A DNA stretch of 64,000 nt from positions 1,580,653-1,644,652 of the forward strand of contig NW_019091405.1 in assembly GCF_001949145.1 (NCBI RefSeq). Reading direction: 5' to 3'. Below, piece by piece: positions 41,601 through 52,937 of this stretch (within the stretch, counting starts at the first letter, position 1; every line of letters starts with the position of its first letter). The stretch is from Acanthaster planci (Eukaryota > Echinodermata > Asteroidea > Valvatida > Acanthasteridae). The position numbers and the translations under genes were made by a program. The notes below the pieces were generated by a model, which saw nothing but the letters and a program-made list of their open reading frames with translations, made no database searches and had not been told where the DNA came from.

Positions 41601-44600
41601 AAAGCAAAGGAAGCTAAACACTGGGCATCCTGAAACAAAGAAAATTAGCCAGCTGAAACAGTTTCCACAGGAACCAAATAAATACATCAAATTCCAATTT
41701 AATGATCAAGAAAGAACTACATGTACAAGAGGAACTCCCGTTGGTCCTTATATAGACGCATTGAGTTCAAATGATGTGATCTAGAACCTTGGCCAAAAGA
41801 GCACTGAACTACCTTTGCTTGTTTGTCGGTCGGGTCTAGTACCAACCTCCCGTCACTGTCGAGCATACATGTGACGGCGGCAACCAGACACTTCATTGGA
41901 ATACCAGCATCCATCAAGGCCATGCAGGAGGCATTGACACAGCAAGACAACAGCTGATAGGCTGCTGTAAGGAACTATAGGGGAATTCTGGCAAACTTCA
42001 TATCAAAATGAGCCAGCATGCAGGTCACAAACAGACAGTGGTCACCCCTCTAACGAACACATTCAAGAAATAATGGAGGGTTTTGGGAGAACTGGAGCTG
42101 TATTTGGTTTTTATCTTGAGGCAGTTGGAGGATGTTGAAGGACCGAGGATGCATTTTGGCCAAAGGGACTATGGATATTAGGATTTGAACAGCTGTAGCT
42201 ATTAACTGTTATTAACTTGATTTATTTTCACTTATGGGCAATTTGTACATTTGAGCAACAATGCAGAATCCAACGGTGTTGTCTGGTGCCACTGGACACA
42301 CTTCACCATAACTAGACATGACCAATAGAGGGCAGCAAGCACTATCACCCAGAGAAACTTCTACAAAAGAAACCCAACAAATCAAATGCCATCCAAAACC
42401 ACTAGGAGATTAAAGAAAAAATGGGGGAGTATGAGATACGCATTGGTGAAAAGGATACAGATCCAGAGTCTTGTATCTCTTGTGTTACTATGGTGATGGA
42501 GGACCTTGGATGTAGGGTTGTTAGGATGACCGCCTCACAGCTGTTTCTAATGAGCTGCTCTTTAGACTTTTCTCTGATGCCTAAAGGTGGAAGGGTGATT
42601 AGGGTATAAAAATTTCACAAAGTTACAGAGTTCAAAGTAGCTTGCTTGTGTCAGTTGGGGCATCTTTGTCCTGTGCTGTTCATCTCACGCAGGAGACATC
42701 AATCTAATTATGCGTGCAACAAAACTAAAGGGCGACATAACAGCTCGTGGAAAATTTGAGTGATTCAAGTTCAAGTGTTTTTTACAATGAAAATTAATAA
42801 TTAACAATAACAAACTAAGCTTACATTATTTACTTTAGATAGAAAAAGAAAGGAATTTTTTAATCTTTCAAAAATCAATGCATCTTTCCGACACAGGGAT
42901 GGGGGTAGAATTGAAACTCAAGATCTTGATTTCAAACTATTAATCAACACTCACTGTTCTACTTATGCCTTAATGCAGTAGAATACCAGACAAATGACAC
43001 TCACCAGGCATGCCGGACTTGGGCTTGTAGATGACCTCTACTGTAGCCCTGTCAATGATTTCTTTATTCAGCCTCACATCGGCAGGGCCATAGACAGCTG
43101 CCATCACTGACGTGTCTCCTGCTTACGCCAAAGAGAAGAGCCATTAGGTCATTCATAACAAGGTACATGTATTTCTCTTAGGTGATTTTGCACGGAGCTC
43201 CCACCAATGAAGAAAATGAAGTAATTGTGAGAAGAGATGCCACACATGTATTGCCCCTTCTGCCTTCCATAAGGTAAATTATGCATGCACCTGTTAAAGC
43301 TGGGACTGATGTTCACATACCTGGAGGCAAACCTTGCACTAATCATGGAGGTCTAATTAAGTTCAGCTTTCTACTAACCCTAACCCCCTAGGGTGTAAAA
43401 TCCCCCCATGTACAATGTACATGTAAAATCATGTTGCAACTGGAGGATGGAGGAATGTTAGGGTCAATGAAAATTCACTGGGCTTTGTGCAGATAAACGA
43501 TGCATCAGATTGTTAAAAAAGTATAAGTTTAGCATTCAACCTTCAGTGCCACTTTTTAAAAAATTCCTTCCTTGAGTGGAGCTGTCCACAAGAAAAAAAA
43601 ACAGCAAAAACTCCTCTCACTCCCAGAGGCTTATGCCCTCTCACAGTTTCCTTCTTTGGCAATGTCTGAATTACTTAGCAAAAGCAGGAATGACAAGTGC
43701 ACATGCTTGTGGAAGGCAATATCCAGAGACTGCAACCATTTCCGATGTACATGCATATTCATCAGCCGCAGTCAATTCTGTGATTGAGACACGTCCTTGT
43801 TTACTTGCTAAGCACCAACATGCACCAATGGGAATGGTCTCCTATGCCACCTGTCTGACACCCTTCCCCACGCCGCCCCAGATGTTACGCCAGGGTTTGG
43901 TCATGAATGTTATGCTGCAAACCGAGGGGTGAGGACTTTTGTTCCAAAATAAATTTCTAGAGGCATCCTGAACTGATTTAGGCATGGGGACTCGAGTGCT
44001 TTGAAAGTGACAAGTCCACGTTTTGATGGCTAAAGGGAAAGGCAGGAAAAACTTTTAAAAGTTGCATCACAGGTTTCACTTTTCAATCAAAAACAAGAAA
44101 ACCTCCACTGACAGCAGAGTGAAAACTTGAAAAACCTCATCCAACATGGGCTGTCTGTGTACATGTACATGTACATTATGAGCATTGTCCATACCTAGTT
44201 GGGACAGGCCCAACTATATGGTTGGGAACCCTTCATCAATGAATGACAGAAAGGATGGGCTGACCCTGGGGGACTGTCTGGTTCCTGCCACCCTATAGTT
44301 ATTAGACATGTCAGAGTTTCAAAAACAATTATGACAATGGAGAAACCGTGCTTGTTTCCTTTGACATACATGTACATGAACGTACATTGTACAATGGGTG
44401 ACATAATTTGTACATGTACAGGACATCCAAGTCTGTGGTGCTTGTCACAAGAACTGAAAAGTAAGGTTAAAAAGTTGCTTTTTCACGCAAACTACAGTTT
44501 ACATTTTTCCATGCAGTGACCTACATGTATAAGCCATCCGAAAGCAAGAAAATATCCTAAAAAATACTGAGGCATTCAATTAGAAAACACTCAATATTTT

Positions 44601-47011
44601 AGGCCAGTCTCATAGGTTTCGTGCACAGGTTGTCCAGTGGCTTCCATATATCCGGACTTATGGACCTCATCAAGTATAACAATAGAAGGGGCGGAAGTAT
44701 GGCATTCTTTCCAAAAAAATTCCATACTCTTTGGCCATGTTTTCTTCTTTTTAACCCTTATGATCTGAAAAGAGGGCCAACAATATGGGGGGAGGATACT
44801 AGGAAGGGTGAAAAGGGGTGTAGTACATGTAACTTAGGGGGACAAGTTTAAAAGAATTTCATTTGTTTGGTTTAATGTGTCATGTTTAAAAGCATTTCTT
44901 GCACCCCTCCCCCAAGTTTTTCCCTGTTGTTTTTCTCAACATGGTGGCCATGGCATTCTCCAATCTGTAGTTGAAATGTAAAATACTGCTCAAAATCATC
45001 CCAAATTTATCCCTAAAGTAGACAGTGCATTCAACTTCCTTACAATTTGAAATGATTTGCAGGTACCAGTACAAGTGTTTGTCTGTAACAAATGTAGTTC
45101 TGGGAAAGTGGCCACTGAGTACCCATGTTCTTGGCTCCACCATAGTACAGGGCTCCTCATTCTGCCTCTAGGCCCTACATATATATGTCTGAAAGGTGGG
45201 ACAAAGAGCCCCACCTAACATTATCACGCAGTCACATCTCGATGTCTATCATACATGTACAAAGTACCAAGTAACATCTGTCATGTTAGTAGGCCTTGGC
45301 CTACATGTACATGCAAAAATCAGAGGAACTTAGTTTCTCAGCCGAGTATTCAATATGATGTGCATGCAAGTGCACTGTGATGGATAATCATAGCCTACAT
45401 GTAGCTAGTTCCACTCCGTTACGAGGGATATGTTTCTGTCTAGAGGCACTTTGGGGGTGAGTGTGGCACATGTGCATGGTGTGCCAAGAACGGCATCACT
45501 ACTCAGTGATCATGACTCAATGCCAAGTTGTTTGCAATGAAGTAAATGGTTAAACTTTTTGGGGAGTTATATATGGACTGTTCATACCACAAGGCAATTT
45601 TGTGCCCTTCATTTTCAGTTAAAAAGAAGTTATTTATGAATTTTCTGTGTACAAATAATGCATACAACACTGTGGTAACCAGTACAGTTGAAAGTGGGAA
45701 ATTGTTTTTCTTTTAAGTCGTAAGTCAAGGAGAATCTTTTAAAGGGAAGGAAAGTCCGACATTTTATCAGAGGAACCTTTCGTAAGTTTGGACAATCCTT
45801 TATAGGGACTTCTATGGGAAAAAAATACAGTCTTCTGCTAAGACTTTCCTTCCCAAGCTTTGCTGGAAAAACAATTGTGTTACAGCATGTAAGAGTCCCT
45901 ACTGACTCTTGACTGGCCACCTCAACCTAAAACAGCACTCCCAACACCTGCCGTCTACTGACAATTAAGGGTTAGTGCATACATGTACACTGTACTACCC
46001 AGAAGTTCTGGCAAGGTCAACTTACATGCAATAAGGAGTCCCCTGTTTATGCAAAATTGCCAGTCAACTTGAAGTCTTGAAAGGACCTCTCTTGCTTTAT
46101 TATGCTCGTTATTATATGGTCCACAGATTCCACTGAGAGTTTCAAACTCGTTATGAAACCCAACACAAAACGTTAGTCTTGTGGGTAGCTGCGCAGCCCT
46201 GGGGGTGGCAAAGTTGCATGGATTCACGTAACTTGCGGAAGCCCCTGTCAAGTTGGAATGATCTATGAACAACCACTAAAAATGGGCATTTAATTATTCA
46301 GGAATATTAAATTAACTTGAATATTCAATTATTTTAATATTCAGCATCATGAATATTAGAGTTTGTGTAAATATTGATCATGACGTCATCTTACATCGAG
46401 TAAATTCAACCGTCATGCCGTATCTTCATTCGGAACATACATGTACATGTATTACTATTACCAGTGACTCTCTGCAGCAACATAAAATGCTACTGTAGCG
46501 GGGTCAGTTAGTCTGCTCTGTTTCTTGACTTATAATTCTGTCTATCATAAACTGGATTCCCAGCGATACCACCTGTATGTCTACAAATAAACAAACTGTG
46601 ATAAACCCTTGCATTGGTCATGTTGGTAGGTGGACTGAGAAAAAGCAGAGAGACAGGTCAAGAATGAAAAGAGTTAAAGAGGGGTAAAGAATAAAATAAA
46701 AATATGGAACCTTCCGCCCCTTTGCCCAGACCGTAAGACGTGAGTGCAATAAATGGAACAACCTCCGACCGCGAGGATGTTTGGGATTGTAAACAAGAGA
46801 AATCTACGTGTACATCATACATTACATGTACTATACAACCAGGTATGACATGACAACATTCCTTCCTCCATGCTCTAACAGAGAGCAAGGAACAGACGTG
46901 TAAATACCAACCTTGTGTAAATGTTGCTGACCCATCTGGCCTGGACAACAAACTCTGCTCACTACTGGCTGCTCGCAATTCTGGATCGACGTCTAAATCG
47001 CTTGAATTCAT
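38661..47011 (-). CDS. EXOSC5: EXOSC5 (RRP46), RNA exosome core subunit, complete
   Basis: RNase PH-like subunit of the six-membered ring of the RNA exosome, which processes and degrades RNA in nucleus and cytoplasm. Six minus-strand exons join in phase: 47011-46912, 43118-43005, 42580-42459, 41953-41813, 41629-41540 and 38753-38661, total about 219 residues (human about 235). Diagnostic stretches: [81 protein letters not shown], and the end [13 protein letters not shown]. The N-terminus starts MNSSDLDVD, shorter than in mammals. Animal EXOSC5 is catalytically inactive; nothing here suggests otherwise. Intron 1 is about 3.8 kb, and intron 5 about 2.8 kb. It diverges from PRDX5. Confidence 0.95.
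43119..46911 (-). other. EXOSC5 intron 1, rich in TACATGTA palindromes
   Basis: No coding exon is visible here. The intron is studded with ACATGTACATGT-type words (for example about 43410, 44160, 44365, 44412, 45255, 45302 and 46440). Near 44603-44650 there is a segment resembling the repeat at 48120-48255. Confidence 0.6.
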
Positions 47012-47425
47012 ACTAAAAAATTGAAATTTTAATTGTATATCCAGGGAAAATGCACGTGTTATTACAATATCCAAGGGCATGCGGTTATACCACTCTTTGC
47101 AGGTATGGGTTAAATAAAATATTAAAAATATTCCAAATTTAAGTTTCAAAATGTGTTGTCAATCTTTTTCTAAGCTGTTTCAAAATCTGTTAAAATTAGA
47201 TTAACAGTGATTACATTGTCTTGACTAAAGCTCAATTCTTCGAATTGCATGCAAAATTAATTTACATGCGGAAATTTATACCCAATCTACCATTGAGGAA
47301 TCCTAGCCGAGGTCATGCTGTGAATTTTCGTTGAAACAACGATAGGGGGCGTTCTTTCCCTACATATTTAATAATAAATTTCGTTGCAGATTATCATCGC
47401 GCGCTGGATTTGCAAAGAATTCCTA
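47012..47425. promoter_or_regulatory. Bidirectional promoter between EXOSC5 and PRDX5
   Basis: Only 414 bases separate the two start codons, which point away from each other. The interval must include both 5' leaders and core promoters unless untranslated exons are nested. No TATA box is obvious in either direction; the right end is GC-richer (ATCGCGCGCTGG near 47395). This matches the TATA-less divergent arrangement common for housekeeping pairs. Confidence 0.65.
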
Positions 47426-50400
47426 ATGTTGCTTAGTCAAGCGAGAACAGGCCACCGCATTCTGTCTGCAGTCTGTCGTTCTTTGTCCACGTCTTCTTCA
47501 AGAAACATGCCAATCAAGGTAAAGACTGATTATTTTATTCCCTGTTGTTTCTTTTGATTGTGTCAAGTTTGGGAGATTAGAGGAAGGGGGAGGGGTTGGA
47601 TCTACAACTTTAAATATCAATATGTTAAAAGAGGCCTTGAAACCGGCATTGACCTGTTGCGTCGACAAGGGAGGAACATAATGAACTCTAGTGCAGACAT
47701 GTTCAGTGTTGGACGAAAGTCATAATCTTCTACCGTTTCAGTCATGTCAGTTGAGTTGAAAGATGAAAAGAGTTCCATAATATAGAGACAACACATAATA
47801 ATATTAGGCATAATAAAAATACGCCCCCTACTTTCCTATTATAGTGCCATGGTATGGTGGTATCTTTTATATCAGTCAGCAAAAAATGATAACATGTCCT
47901 CTACGCTCAAGAGTCAAATTTAGGAGGGCAAAATATCAAAACGGTTAAAAAAATACTAACAATTTGGAAAGAGTCCCCAAAATAGGGACAATACTATCAG
48001 TAATTTTCCCTTAAATATCATAACAGCCATCAGAAAGTGATAACATGTCTTAAAATTAAAAAGTGAAATTTAGCTAAGAAACTTTCGGAGCATTTACTTA
48101 GAAATCTATTAAGTTTTTTCAGACAAGTCTCATAGATTTGTGCACAGGCATCAAGTGTTGTCTGTGTGTGGAACTCTAAGAATTTTCGAGACCAGTCTCA
48201 GGGTCTGTGCAGAGGGCGTCAAGTGGCGTCTGTATTATAGAATTCTCTCAGAATTCTTAATTGCAGCAATCAGCAACATGATTTAGGCCTAGGCCATACC
48301 ATTGATTCAGCCATTCTTTGTTTTATTTAAGCTTATAAGACTTGAAGGTTTTCATGGTGAAAGAAACTAGATTTATAGTAAAGATTGTGGTAACACCATG
48401 TATTTATTTCTTCTTTGAGTATGTGTGGTTCTGAGAAGAACCGGGGAATAATTCGACGTTTCGAACAGTGTACTCTGTCCGTCTTCAGGAGACTCAGGGG
48501 TCTCCTGAAGACGGACAGAGTACACTGTTTGAAATGTCGAGTTATTCCCCGGTTCTTCTCAGAACCACACATACTCAAAGAAGAGATAAATACATGGTGT
48601 TATTTAAGCTTGTAACACATTTTGTGTATATGCTTTTTCCCTTTTACCTTAGTGGAAAGCATAGGTACTTGTATGAATTCCAAGTGATCGAAGAAAGTAT
48701 GCAGGGTTATGTATAGTAAGATCCATTTATGCATTTTTCATTGTTATAATTCAGGTTGGAGAGAAGATTCCCAGCGTGGAGCTGATGGAGGGTACCCCTG
48801 GGAACAAGGTCAACATGGCGGATCTGCTGGCCAACAAGAAGGCTGTTGTGTTCGCTGTACCTGGAGCGTTCACTCCTGGATGCTCTAAGGTATTTCCAAT
48901 GTTGCAAAATTTGGCATTCTTTAAATTTCAAATGGTGAAAATGTGCGATACAAAGACACAAAATGACATGTACATACCCATGCAGTAGTTGTCGGAATTA
49001 CACAAGATTGAAACATAGACAGAAGCATAAACAGCAATGCAGGTCCAAATATTTTTTCATTCCAAGTGGCACAAAAACTAACCCCATCACATTTCAATGT
49101 TGATTTGGAATGCTTGGTTTCATTCCATGAGTAATGGAAAAATGTCCATTATTTTTTGTGTGGCTGTATATTAGAGAACGACCCAAGCATTATGCTTGGC
49201 ATCCTTGTATCTACAAAAATTGTACCACTGAGCATGAACCTACCGAGGTATCCAGTAGTCAAGAAGGGGCTGTTTGATTTGAGGAGACAATGTTTCTGAG
49301 ATGGAATTTGGAAAGCGGTCTTGTCTCTTATTGCACTTAGTTTACTGCTTTTTCATATTGTCCTTTATTTTCCATAGCATTTTAGAACATAGTATGGAGT
49401 GTTGATGGACACCGTCAGTGTCCACTCTTCCTATTTAACTCTGAAACTGCCGAATGAGTGAGTTTGGCATTCAGACAGCACACACTTGAAACCAAGCATG
49501 CCATTCATGTAGGTCATTTGAGAACATCAGTATGTGTATACAAGGTTGGTCCTGTGACCACAGCTGTATGGCGGCTCACACGCACTTCAAACCAGTGTAA
49601 GGCTGTATGTACGTTCTTTAAATGACTTTGGCCTTTTTAAATACTGAAGTGGCTTGTTCTTTTAGAGTGACCCAGCAGCAAGGCAGACGGGGGCAGAGAA
49701 GGAGACATCTTTTGTTCTGCCTGGCAGACCCCCTTAGAGTCTGCAGATGTCACACTTGTGTGATAGATGTTTTTGGATATATAGCAAGACCCTGGCAAAA
49801 TGATATTGGAGAGGATGCACACCTCATGACCTGTTGCTTTTGTTTTGGGCAGACCCATCTTCCAGGCTATGTGGAAGACTTTGACACAATCAAGGCCAAA
49901 GGCGTGGACCTGGTGGTGTGCGTGTCCGTCAACGATCCGTTTGTCATGTCGGCTTGGGGAGAGGCCCATGGAACTGAGGGAAAGGTGAGTTGATGAGGCA
50001 CACACACAGGTTCAATTTTCTCTTAAAGAGGTAATGGTGCAGCTTTTGTTCTAGCAAATATTTGATTTCAGTGTTGATGTCTTAGGAGAAGCCACCTTGT
50101 CTTGGTTTTCGTCACTTGTTTCTTTGGGTCTTATATGAACTACGTGCTTACACTAAAATGTGCAGCTCTGGTAAAATAGTGCAAAATCTCACCGAAGGCT
50201 CTGAGAGACAATCTAAAATAACATCTTTTGAATCCATGAAAACAATGCAGGCTCTTTTTACCCAGTGACAGTGAATGAAAATCAAGGTTCATGTTATGTG
50301 GGAATTTGTTCCCACACAGCAATGGTTGTATGAGCTTGTAGAACTTGTGTGCAGAGCTATCAAGGTCATTGTTGATGGGGAAAAATATCATTTTTGATTC

Positions 50401-51907
50401 TCCAAAATCCATTTTTACCTTAGGATCTATTCTAGTTATTTCAGTTAAAGCAGCTTTGAAGTTGAATTTTAGCCTTAACCCCTAGTTGCCGGGTAACCCT
50501 GTTTTAAGCACCAGGGGTTTATACGCAGAGCTGGGCTGCCCGAAATCGGGCAAAGGAACTAGTCTGTGTAACAAAAGACTGTACTTGGAACAAAAGACCT
50601 GCTGCTGGGAATTGCCATCATTTTTCGGCTTGCATTTTTTGAAAGGAATCCATCACTATTTTTAAACAGTATACCACTGTTTTGGGCATAGCGCGCCCGT
50701 GGATTAGCACTGCTGACAAAAGTGCTCCAGGGCCCCATTGATGAGTGACACAGCACCGCTGCATGCTACTCCAGCCGCGTTTGAAAAGACGCCACTCACA
50801 TTCACTTGGAACAAAGCAAATTATGCAACACGTCTCAATTCTGGGCTCTCTTTACATGACGGCAGGCCTGGCTGAAATACTCAGGAGTCAATGAAGGTTG
50901 CCTGTCAGCTTAGAATAGCCACCAAACAGTCATTTGTGTGGGTGTAAATGTCCATTAAATGAAATGATGAATTGTTGAAGAATTTTGAAAACTGAAATCT
51001 TGAAAATGGCCCGTATGCGTGCACAGCATTTTTAAAAGCACCCAGCAGCAAGTGGTTAATTTGAAAATATGAAAAGAGTGTGTACAGTTTATTTTCAAAT
51101 CAAGGTTGTCACTTTGAAATTGTATGCAGCTTTTGGAATTAGCTTGGGTTTTCAAAGTTGGACTTTAATGCTTCAGTAATGGCAAGTGACTTGTTTTGTT
51201 TTCTTTAGATCCGTATGTTGGCGGATACCCTGGGTGAATTTACAAAGGTGAGTAAATACACATGTACAAGATTGTTGGTTTGAAAGAAAGAAGAAAGCCT
51301 GTTATGGAGAGGTCTAAAAATGCTTGAATGGGATTCTTGATTTTCATTATAGGCTCATTTCAGTAAATTGGTTTCCCCTTTGATGGTTAGGAATTTCAAC
51401 ACACTGCCTTCTTCACTTGATCTTATTCCTTCTCAGGCTGTAGACATGGAACTTGATGCAAAAGCATTTCTTGGGAACATACGCTCAAAACGGTATGTAC
51501 AAGAATGGAACTGTTTGCTGATACTGTGAATTTTCAGACTTGATGCGAAACATTGCAAGGCTGTAAATCTCCCTTCTCATTTTGAACATGATCTTGTGTG
51601 AAATACTGCAACTTAACTTTATGGTGAAGCAAGACTTGAGCAAAAATCTCATCTGTCTAGTTGGACTCTAAGTAATGTTTTCCCTCAAACAGAAAGTCTC
51701 AGAGAAGTTAGAATCTTTCAGATTTCAGTCTGCAAGGCAAGTCTTTGTTCTTTGTATACAAGTAGTTGACATCCTCCATTCTTTTCTTCTTTACTACTCA
51801 GCTATGCCCTGGTCGTTGAGAATGGCGTTGTCAGTCAAGTGCAGCTTGAACCGGATGGAACCGGTTTGACCTGTTCACTCTCCAATAGCCTGCTGTCCTC
51901 CCTGTAG
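47426..51907 (+). CDS. PRDX5: PRDX5, atypical 2-Cys peroxiredoxin-5, complete
   Basis: Thiol peroxidase reducing hydrogen peroxide, alkyl hydroperoxides and peroxynitrite. Six exons, 47426-47518, 48755-48889, 49853-49984, 51209-51247, 51437-51492 and 51802-51907, join in phase to 186 residues. Exon 1 encodes a Ser/Arg-rich, acid-free leader (MLLSQARTGHRILSAVCRSL) typical of mitochondrial import. A second in-frame Met (MPIK) at its end could start a cytosolic form. The peroxidatic Cys is in PGAFTPGCSK, the resolving Cys in GTGLTCSL, and the third conserved Cys in VVCVSVNDPF. The C-terminal tripeptide SSL resembles the peroxisomal SQL of mammals. Exon 4 is a 39-base microexon-like exon. Confidence 0.96.
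48120..48255 (+). repeat. Two-unit, about 72-bp repeat in PRDX5 intron 1
   Basis: Two adjacent units share AGAC(A/C)AGTCTCA, a TGTGCA(C/G)AGG block, and TCAAGTG(T/G)(T/C)GTCTGT, starting near 48118 and 48190. A third related segment lies at about 44603-44650 in EXOSC5 intron 1, so the unit is dispersed too. Confidence 0.6.
48392..48602. repeat. Near-perfect 100-bp-arm palindrome (foldback element) in PRDX5 intron 1
   Basis: The left arm 48392-48493 is mirrored by 48500-48602 with only a few mismatches and a six-base loop (TCAGGG). The arms begin with TAACACCATGTATTTAT. Each contains CTGAAGACGGACAG and then CACTGTTCGAAACGTCGA or its variant, a pattern resembling a hammerhead-ribozyme-like core. 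A transcript across it could form a hairpin of about 100 base pairs. Confidence 0.9.
50472..50793 (+). repeat. Unclassified interspersed repeat, copy 1
   Basis: About 320 bases in PRDX5 intron 3, matching 59375-59670 in the same orientation with moderate divergence. Shared blocks: TA(T/C)GCAGAGC, ACAAAAGACTG, GCTGCTGGG, AAACAGTATACCAC, CAGCACCGCTGCA, and TTGAAAAGA. No open frame, no clear box A/B, and no terminal inverted repeats were found, so its class is unknown. Confidence 0.7.
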
Positions 51908-52543
51908 GCTCTAACCCTGTCTAGGAAGAGTTTGCTGCTGATGCCAATTTCATGAGGCTATCTCTGACTGGTAGTGATGAAGACTCATTGCTATCATCTT
52001 GGTGTGCTTCATGTTTTAGTTTAGAGTGTGACTATTACGCTCGTCGTCGTGCTGTGGGTTTTACTTATGTTGCCTTTCCACTTTGCAGAGAATACTGAAA
52101 ACTGTTTCATAAATATTTTACCTATGAACAGTTTCCTAGTCCTTGAGAGTGTCCTTGAGAACATTCAATATGAATTGTAGTATGTGTGATTAGCAGACCA
52201 TTACGGCAAGCAAATATGATGATTTCAACTCCCTGAGCGTTAGGTCGACATGCACAAAAGTTACAGTATTCTGGAGGCTAAGCCATTAAATTTCATAAAA
52301 GTTTCCAGGACAATGCACCACATTGCATTCTGGTTGGCATTATGTGGTAATAAGATGGAAGCCTTCACTCACTGAAATGCACAATTAGCGCTTATGTTGG
52401 TTTTATTTGAAAAATGATAACTTAAACATCATAGAAGCATTCAAATTAGTAGCCCAGAACAGATTTTGAGCTGTAGAACTGTGGTGGGAAATGATCTAGA
52501 AAAGTTTTTTGAAACAATTAAAACTTTATTAAGTAACCAAAAA

Positions 52544-52549
52544 ATAAAG
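52544..52549 (+). terminator. Candidate PRDX5 polyadenylation signal
   Basis: AATAAA about 640 bases after the PRDX5 stop, in an A-rich context. It would give a moderately long 3' UTR. Confidence 0.45.
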
Positions 52550-52755
52550 CAGAAAAACCCTCAATGGTGCCTAATGCATACCGCTGAATTTGTGTAATAC
52601 AAAAAGAAAATTTCACTGTTATTTGTGTGGTGAAGGTTGTTTGAAATTGGCTCCAAGGTAAAGAAATGGGAGCATGCCGAAGCTAGATTAAAGACTAAAG
52701 ATATGTACTCAGACATAATGATTAAAAATCCAGTTGTGATTACACTTAATGTAAA

Positions 52756-52937
52756 GGCTAGTTCATATTGCAGGAGAATGTGAAAATGCAGTGAATGGAC
52801 GTCGTGAAAGATTGGCCAAAATTTTCCTCGAGTCGAAACATGTTCAAGTTTTGCGCATTTGCATGCAGCGCGAATATTTGATTTGATGTCACAAGTTTAT
52901 ATTTGTGTTCGCTTGCGCGTGAAGTATGAACTGGTCC
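52756..52937. mobile_element. MITE-like element with short imperfect terminal inverted repeats
   Basis: GGCTAGTTCATATTGC at the left is mirrored by GAAGTATGAACTGGTCC at the right. The interior is about 150 bases, GC-richer than its surroundings (TGCGCATTTGCATGCAGCGCG), and non-coding. Target duplications were not found. Position just downstream of the PRDX5 polyadenylation signal. Confidence 0.5.

Noticed and set aside
43576-43932. 118-codon plus-strand frame inside EXOSC5 intron 1
   Set aside because: No family resemblance, no splice logic, wrong strand for the host gene; likely a chance frame or old repeat fragment.
48333-48716. Nearly identical proteins on both strands near 48.4-48.6 kb
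   Set aside because: They are the two arms of one palindrome read in opposite directions, not genes.
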